From: Hexactinellida sp. DTS-2022 | Lineage: Eukaryota > Porifera > Hexactinellida | DNA: 64,000 nucleotides | Assembly (NCBI GenBank): GCA_028753945.1 | Contig: JAPNXP010000004.1 | Location: 4,960,001-5,024,000 of the forward strand | Reading direction: 5' to 3' | In this document: one piece after another, positions 60,492 through 64,000 of the stretch | Numbering within the stretch: the stretch's first letter is position 1 | Layout of the letters: the number at the start of each line of letters is the position of its first letter | Notes under the pieces: generated by a model | Told to the model about the DNA's origin: nothing | Databases searched by the model: none | The model's input: only the letters and a program-made list of their open reading frames with translations | Translations under genes and position numbers: made by a program

Positions 60492-63165
60492 TTACATGGT
60501 AACAAGAGAGCCAGGAGCCTCTGTCTCTAAGAGATCGGGCTGTAGAAAGGAATCTTCCCAAAAGTTATCTACAAGTTATCACAAAGAGGGTAAACGTTAT
60601 GTAACGCTTCCAAAGGGGGAGGGGGTCAACAAATATGTGACAAACCATCTTACAGTAGATGCCGGATATAAGAACACCGGTTATAAGAACACACCGGTTA
60701 TAAGAACATACCGGATATAAGATCAATCTACTGGAAAATAGTTGCCATATACCCTCTATATTTATGTCGGTTATAAGAACATTATATGCAGTTCCCGACG
60801 ATGTGCTTATAACCGACATCCACTGTATTATAAATAAGTAAAAAAACGTGACATAGGGAAGGGAGCGTCTAATTTCCGGGAACAAACACAATACAGTCAG
60901 GTTATTTTATTATGGACATTCAAGGGACCAAAAATTGTGTTCATAATAGAGATACTTCATAATAAGCGAACTCAACTTAGTACAAACCCTATGTAAGTTG
61001 TTAAATTGGGATCATAGGGCTTGTTCATAATAAGAGTTCTTCAAAATAAGCATACGAAATCTTGTTCACAATAAGCAGGCCTAACTGTATGCACTGTCTT
61101 ATTGCTAGCAAATAACTACTCACCTGTGTCTTGATTAAAACATCTGTCATGCTCTATAACAATTAGTTCTTCGTTTGAATCATAAGAGTCATCCAACATA
61201 CTGCTTAACCTAGTCTATAATTAGAAACACAATCAGTAGACTTCAATAATACGAACTCGGTTAAAGGAGTACAAGGTTAATTCCCCTAGCCTATACAAAT
61301 GCATGCATGTGCAAACTTCGGTTAATACGAATTTCCGAAAACTACTCAATGAGACTTACTCTAACTTGTTCTTTTTGTTCTAAATGAATTGTCATTCCAC
61401 CTGCCCTTTCTGTTGTTAGATTACTGTCAGTAGGCAATACACTCTTATCATTCTTAATCTAGATAAAGCATAAATGAGAGTATACAAAACAAAAAAGTGA
61501 CTCACTAGAAAAGAATATTTAATAATTTGCTCTGAAATTGTTGTGGATATTTAGAAGCTATAAACTAGCCAGAATGCCATAGAAACGAATTATGAGATTA
61601 TTAACTATTTTGAGAACTTTGCAGTACATAATATTCCATACAAAATATTTGCGCGCCTAGATTGTATTAACTCATTTTGTAATCGTCCATTAGGAGAGTC
61701 TCTAAATTTTCAAGCTCCTATAAAAGTTATTTTTCAGATTTACTTTCAAAACAGCGCCTGTATGGAATTTTGCCTAGAATCTTAAATTAAGTTCTCTATT
61801 AATTACACTAACTTCTGATGTTTTCTTTCTAGGATTTTCAGAGTCTTTTACAGCTATAATTTCTCTCCTAATCTTCTCCTTATGCTTGTGATTATTTTCT
61901 GAATTATTCTTTAGTTTAAGTTGCTACAAATAGAACAAATAGAACAATATCGAGGTACAACGGTTAATAAATAAAGTTTATTGTGTCGTAATTAAGAAAT
62001 CTTAGACCAGCAAAAAACGTATAATTGGAGTCGCAAAATAGAACTATTTGCAGATAACCAGTGTTACATTTTGGCTTCGTAACATATTGACTGTACAATG
62101 AGTGTACATATAATTAGTTACATTCATTGCATGAGCCATTCTTGTAAAAATTTATGTCAAAAGTTCGCTTATGAAATGTAGTTATTTAAACACATTTTTC
62201 TTGTCCTGTAGAATCCTTACCTGTTTGTGTTTGAATTCGGTAACTATTCGTTTATCTCTCAACATTTGTTCGTTGAATTCTGGTTTGGCCTCTTGCTGTA
62301 TCTATTAAGGGTAAAATCAAATAGCATTTATTGCATCAATTTATCAATAATACAGTAGAACCTCGTTAGTACGAACACCAGGGGACAGTCAAAATGCGTT
62401 CGCCTTATCCGGTATTTGTATTAACCAATATCATTTGTATTGAAAAGACTTTGAAGGGGACTGAAATAGTGTTCGTATTAACCGTATCCGTACTAACGAG
62501 ATTCTACTATAGTATATATATATTTGAGTTACTTTGCTTAATCTTCCTGAAGCTTTGGAATGCCTTCGGTTGTTGTTTCCATTCAAAACTTCAATCTTGT
62601 CAGCTGTGACAAATTATGTATTAGTCAGGTAAATAGTATTAGGGAAGTTCAAACGTTACTTAACTCTTAGTGACAGACCATTCTTTTTGGACAGTGGATG
62701 CCGGTTATAAGAACATCTTCGGGAACTGCAAATAGTGTTCTTATAACCGACATAAATTATATGGGTATATGTCAACCGTTTTCCAGTAGAATGTTCTTAT
62801 AACCGGCATCTACTGTATTACAAATGGTCAAAAAAGCGTGACATGGGGAGGGCAATTTTCGGGAATTTTAGGTTAAGTGACGTTTAAACGGATCTAAATT
62901 AAACATTTTAACAAACAGGATATGACCCTGACTACTATATTTGTGGATGGAATGTATTACCTTGTGACATTGTAACTCTATCTTCTTCTATAGAGCTCTG
63001 TAGCGATAATGCAGTATCTGAATTGTTGTTGTTTGTATTTTTTGGTAATACACATTGCTGTATGTTTGTTTGTTGTGTGTTTGTTTGTTTGTTGTTTGTT
63101 TGTTGTTTGTTTGTTTGTTTTGTTTCCGTAACTGGAACAAGTTGAGAACTAGAGCTACAGCCCAT
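60492..63165 (-). CDS. Predicted N-myristoylated hydrophilic protein, seven exons, unrecognised
   Basis: Reconstructed by splice sites: 62961-63165, 62533-62603, 62221-62301, 61813-61923, 61360-61458, 61124-61214 and a short last exon 60492-60526. All GT/AG and all phases agree; about 230 residues. The last exon is the least certain; an acceptor 19 bases upstream is possible. The start M-G-C-S-S-S-S-Q fits N-myristoylation with palmitoylation at Cys3. Residues 15-50 are a Gln/Asn/Thr-rich run encoded by (TTTG)n-like DNA; the rest is Lys/Glu/Asn-rich and likely disordered, without a recognised domain. A membrane-tethered scaffold is the natural guess, but that is inference. Most of its introns hold MITE sequence. 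Confidence 0.68.
60590..60892. mobile_element. Family O element containing a family B MITE
   Basis: O sides: AATATGTGACAAACCATCT at the left and ACGTGACATAGGGAAGGG at the right. B is 60653-60825, with two or three TTATAAGAACA words at its left end. Confidence 0.78.
60894..61087. mobile_element. Family C MITE, 36 bp from a splice donor
   Basis: CAGTCAGGTTATTTTATTA to AAGCAGGCCTAACTG. It lies in the last intron of the myristoylated-protein gene, directly beside the O/B composite. Confidence 0.8.
62353..62510. mobile_element. Family A MITE in intron 2 of the myristoylated-protein gene
   Basis: CAGTAGAACCTCGTTAGTAC to AACGAGATTCTACT, TA flanked. It fills most of the 229-bp intron. Confidence 0.85.
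62646..62890. mobile_element. Family O element containing a family B MITE in reverse orientation
   Basis: O sides: TTCAAACGTTACTTAAC at the left and GCGTGACATGGGGAGGG to AAGTGACGTTTAAAC at the right. B (62692-62815) is inverted relative to the copies at 42303 and 60653. Confidence 0.78.
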
Positions 63166-63189
63166 CCTAAACTCTAGTGATACACAAAT

Positions 63190-63343
63190 ATAGTAGAACC
63201 TCGTTAGTAAAGAACACGCTTAATACGAACACTGTTCCCCCTTAAAGCCATTTCTGTACAAATGACACCGGTTAATACGTATTTCAGATAAGGAGTACAT
63301 GTTTTGACTGTCCCTTGTTGTTCGTATTAACGAGGTTCTACTG
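63190..63343. mobile_element. Family A MITE between the last two genes
   Basis: TAGTAGAACCTCGTTAGTA to AACGAGGTTCTACTG. It starts 25 bp upstream of the start codon of the myristoylated-protein gene. Confidence 0.85.
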
Positions 63344-63735
63344 TATATTGCTCTTAGTAATTACTAATTATTAATATATAAAATTCACCTTTGGCCGATA
63401 CATACAAGTACCGTTGGCCGATATATACATGTAAACAACCGGTTAATTGGTCAAACTACCCTTGGACCAAAGTGACCCAATTTAGCAGATAGATTATACA
63501 AATTTCGCGAATTTTGCGAATCTTTTAACGGTGTATAAATTCTTATATCCAAATAATGAATGTACAATAATTAATTATAAATAACTGTTAATACAGAGTG
63601 TGGGGATTAGAGTGGATTGTTCAAGTGAGTCAATTTGCACGTATAAACTGAGACTAACAAAAATAACTATTCTATAGTATTATACAAGAGATTAGGTTGT
63701 GTATGTGTGTGGTTACGGGGGTGTACAATTGGAAT
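63344..63735. other. 3' flank of the SH3 gene
   Basis: TTGGCCGATA repeats (63393-63425) and a family J fragment (63440-63490). No gene seen. Confidence 0.5.
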
Positions 63736-64000
63736 TTACGATTTCTTAGAAAGACTTCTCAATATCCCTTTAGTTTTTGAGAGAATATTTTTATTCGGTT
63801 TATGTGATTCCACAGGTGTTGCCCCCTTAGGCGATTCTGCCATCTGTTGTTCTGTGTGTGTTTTCACGATGTCAATAGCCTCAATAAAGTTGGAAGGGAC
63901 ATACCCCATTTCTCCATCTCTCTCCCCAATAAAGAACCCATCATCATGTACATCACCGTATATAGAGATGGAAGTGCCGCTATGGAATGAGAGCTCGTCA
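63736..64000 (-). CDS. C-terminal SH3 domain of a RIM-BP-like protein (runs off right edge)
   Basis: The minus strand is open from the edge to a TAA at 63736-63738, about 87 residues. It gives most of an SH3 domain: an E-L-S-F-H-S-G start (the ALYDY strand is outside), I-Y-G-D-V-H-D-D-G-F-F-I-G-E, then G-Y-V-P-S-N-F-I-E. The D-D-G-F-F/Y-x-G-E followed by V-P-S-N-F/M-V resembles RIM-binding protein SH3 domains. A basic tail (K-P-N-K-N-I-L-S-K) follows to the stop. RIM-BPs link active-zone proteins and Ca channels, but another SH3 scaffold is possible with so little sequence. Confidence 0.65.
   Translation of the reverse strand, partial: DELSFHSGTSISIYGDVHDDGFFIGERDGEMGYVPSNFIEAIDIVKTHTEQQMAESPKGATPVESHKPNKNILSKTKGILRSLSKKS

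Noticed and set aside
1..64000. Operon or prokaryotic gene cluster interpretation
   Set aside because: Introns, eukaryotic families and intron-containing tRNA genes rule it out.

Overview
The window is animal nuclear DNA: AT-rich, with spliced genes, GT/AG introns, two intron-containing tRNA-Tyr genes and a metazoan gene set. Nothing bacterial, viral or organellar is present. Intron-poor genes, a dense load of miniature inverted-repeat transposons (MITEs) and lineage-specific coiled-coil/NHL-propeller genes suggest an early-branching invertebrate. A sponge (demosponge type) is my best guess, by inference only.

Layout. 1-4.8 kb: an Ig-domain surface protein cut by the left edge, then a one-exon MALT1-type paracaspase. 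6.5-12 kb: a four-exon ADAR with a Z-beta-like winged helix, a dsRBD and a complete deaminase, then ALG3. 12.6-26 kb: a six-exon coiled-coil, tail-anchored protein resembling KASH5/LINC proteins. Its 5-kb intron 4 holds a 21-bp minisatellite, a retroelement scrap, a frameshifted ubiquitin-like gene, an NHL gene on the other strand and a TATACGTT array. ERO1 follows. 26-33 kb: nested transposons and a third-type NHL gene. 33-43 kb: PGM2 with a tRNA-Tyr in its first intron, a 1.6-kb-arm inverted duplication of an NHL gene, and a small BET1 SNARE gene reconstructed from three short exons, with a second tRNA-Tyr in its intron. 43-53 kb: a Helitron-like satellite element, POLD3, a G-protein beta subunit, and a 2-kb TTAA-flanked element inside a MITE. 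53-64 kb: a four-exon MyD88-like adaptor, ECH1, PRR5/Protor, a SNAP-25 family SNARE, a seven-exon predicted N-myristoylated protein, and the 3' end of an SH3 (RIM-BP-like) gene cut by the right edge.

Themes. MALT1, ADAR and MyD88 give three innate-immunity genes in 55 kb. ALG3 and ERO1 serve ER glycoprotein maturation; BET1 and SNAP-25 are SNAREs. These are separate eukaryotic genes and no operon is implied. All spliced genes lie on the minus strand; the only plus-strand genes are intronless NHL propellers.

MITE families are lettered by terminal inverted repeat (TIR): A CAGTAGAACCTCGTTA; B CAGTAGATGTCGGATATAAG; C CAGTCAGGCCTGCTTA; D CAGTAGACTCTCGTTA; E CAGTGGAG plus GCTAATA words; F CAGTGGTGTTCGC; G CAGTTGAAACCGGATA; H CAGTCGAAATCGGATTA; I AGTCGAAATCGGGTTT; J CAGTCGACTCCGCTTAAT; K CAGTATAACTCGGTTATAAC; L CAGTAGAACCTGAAAATAAC; M CTTATATGTAGACGGTCTA; Q AGTGCAACTTC; plus a palindromic family P and a larger family O. 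Families with CAGT ends are flanked by TA, as in Tc1/mariner-pogo elements.
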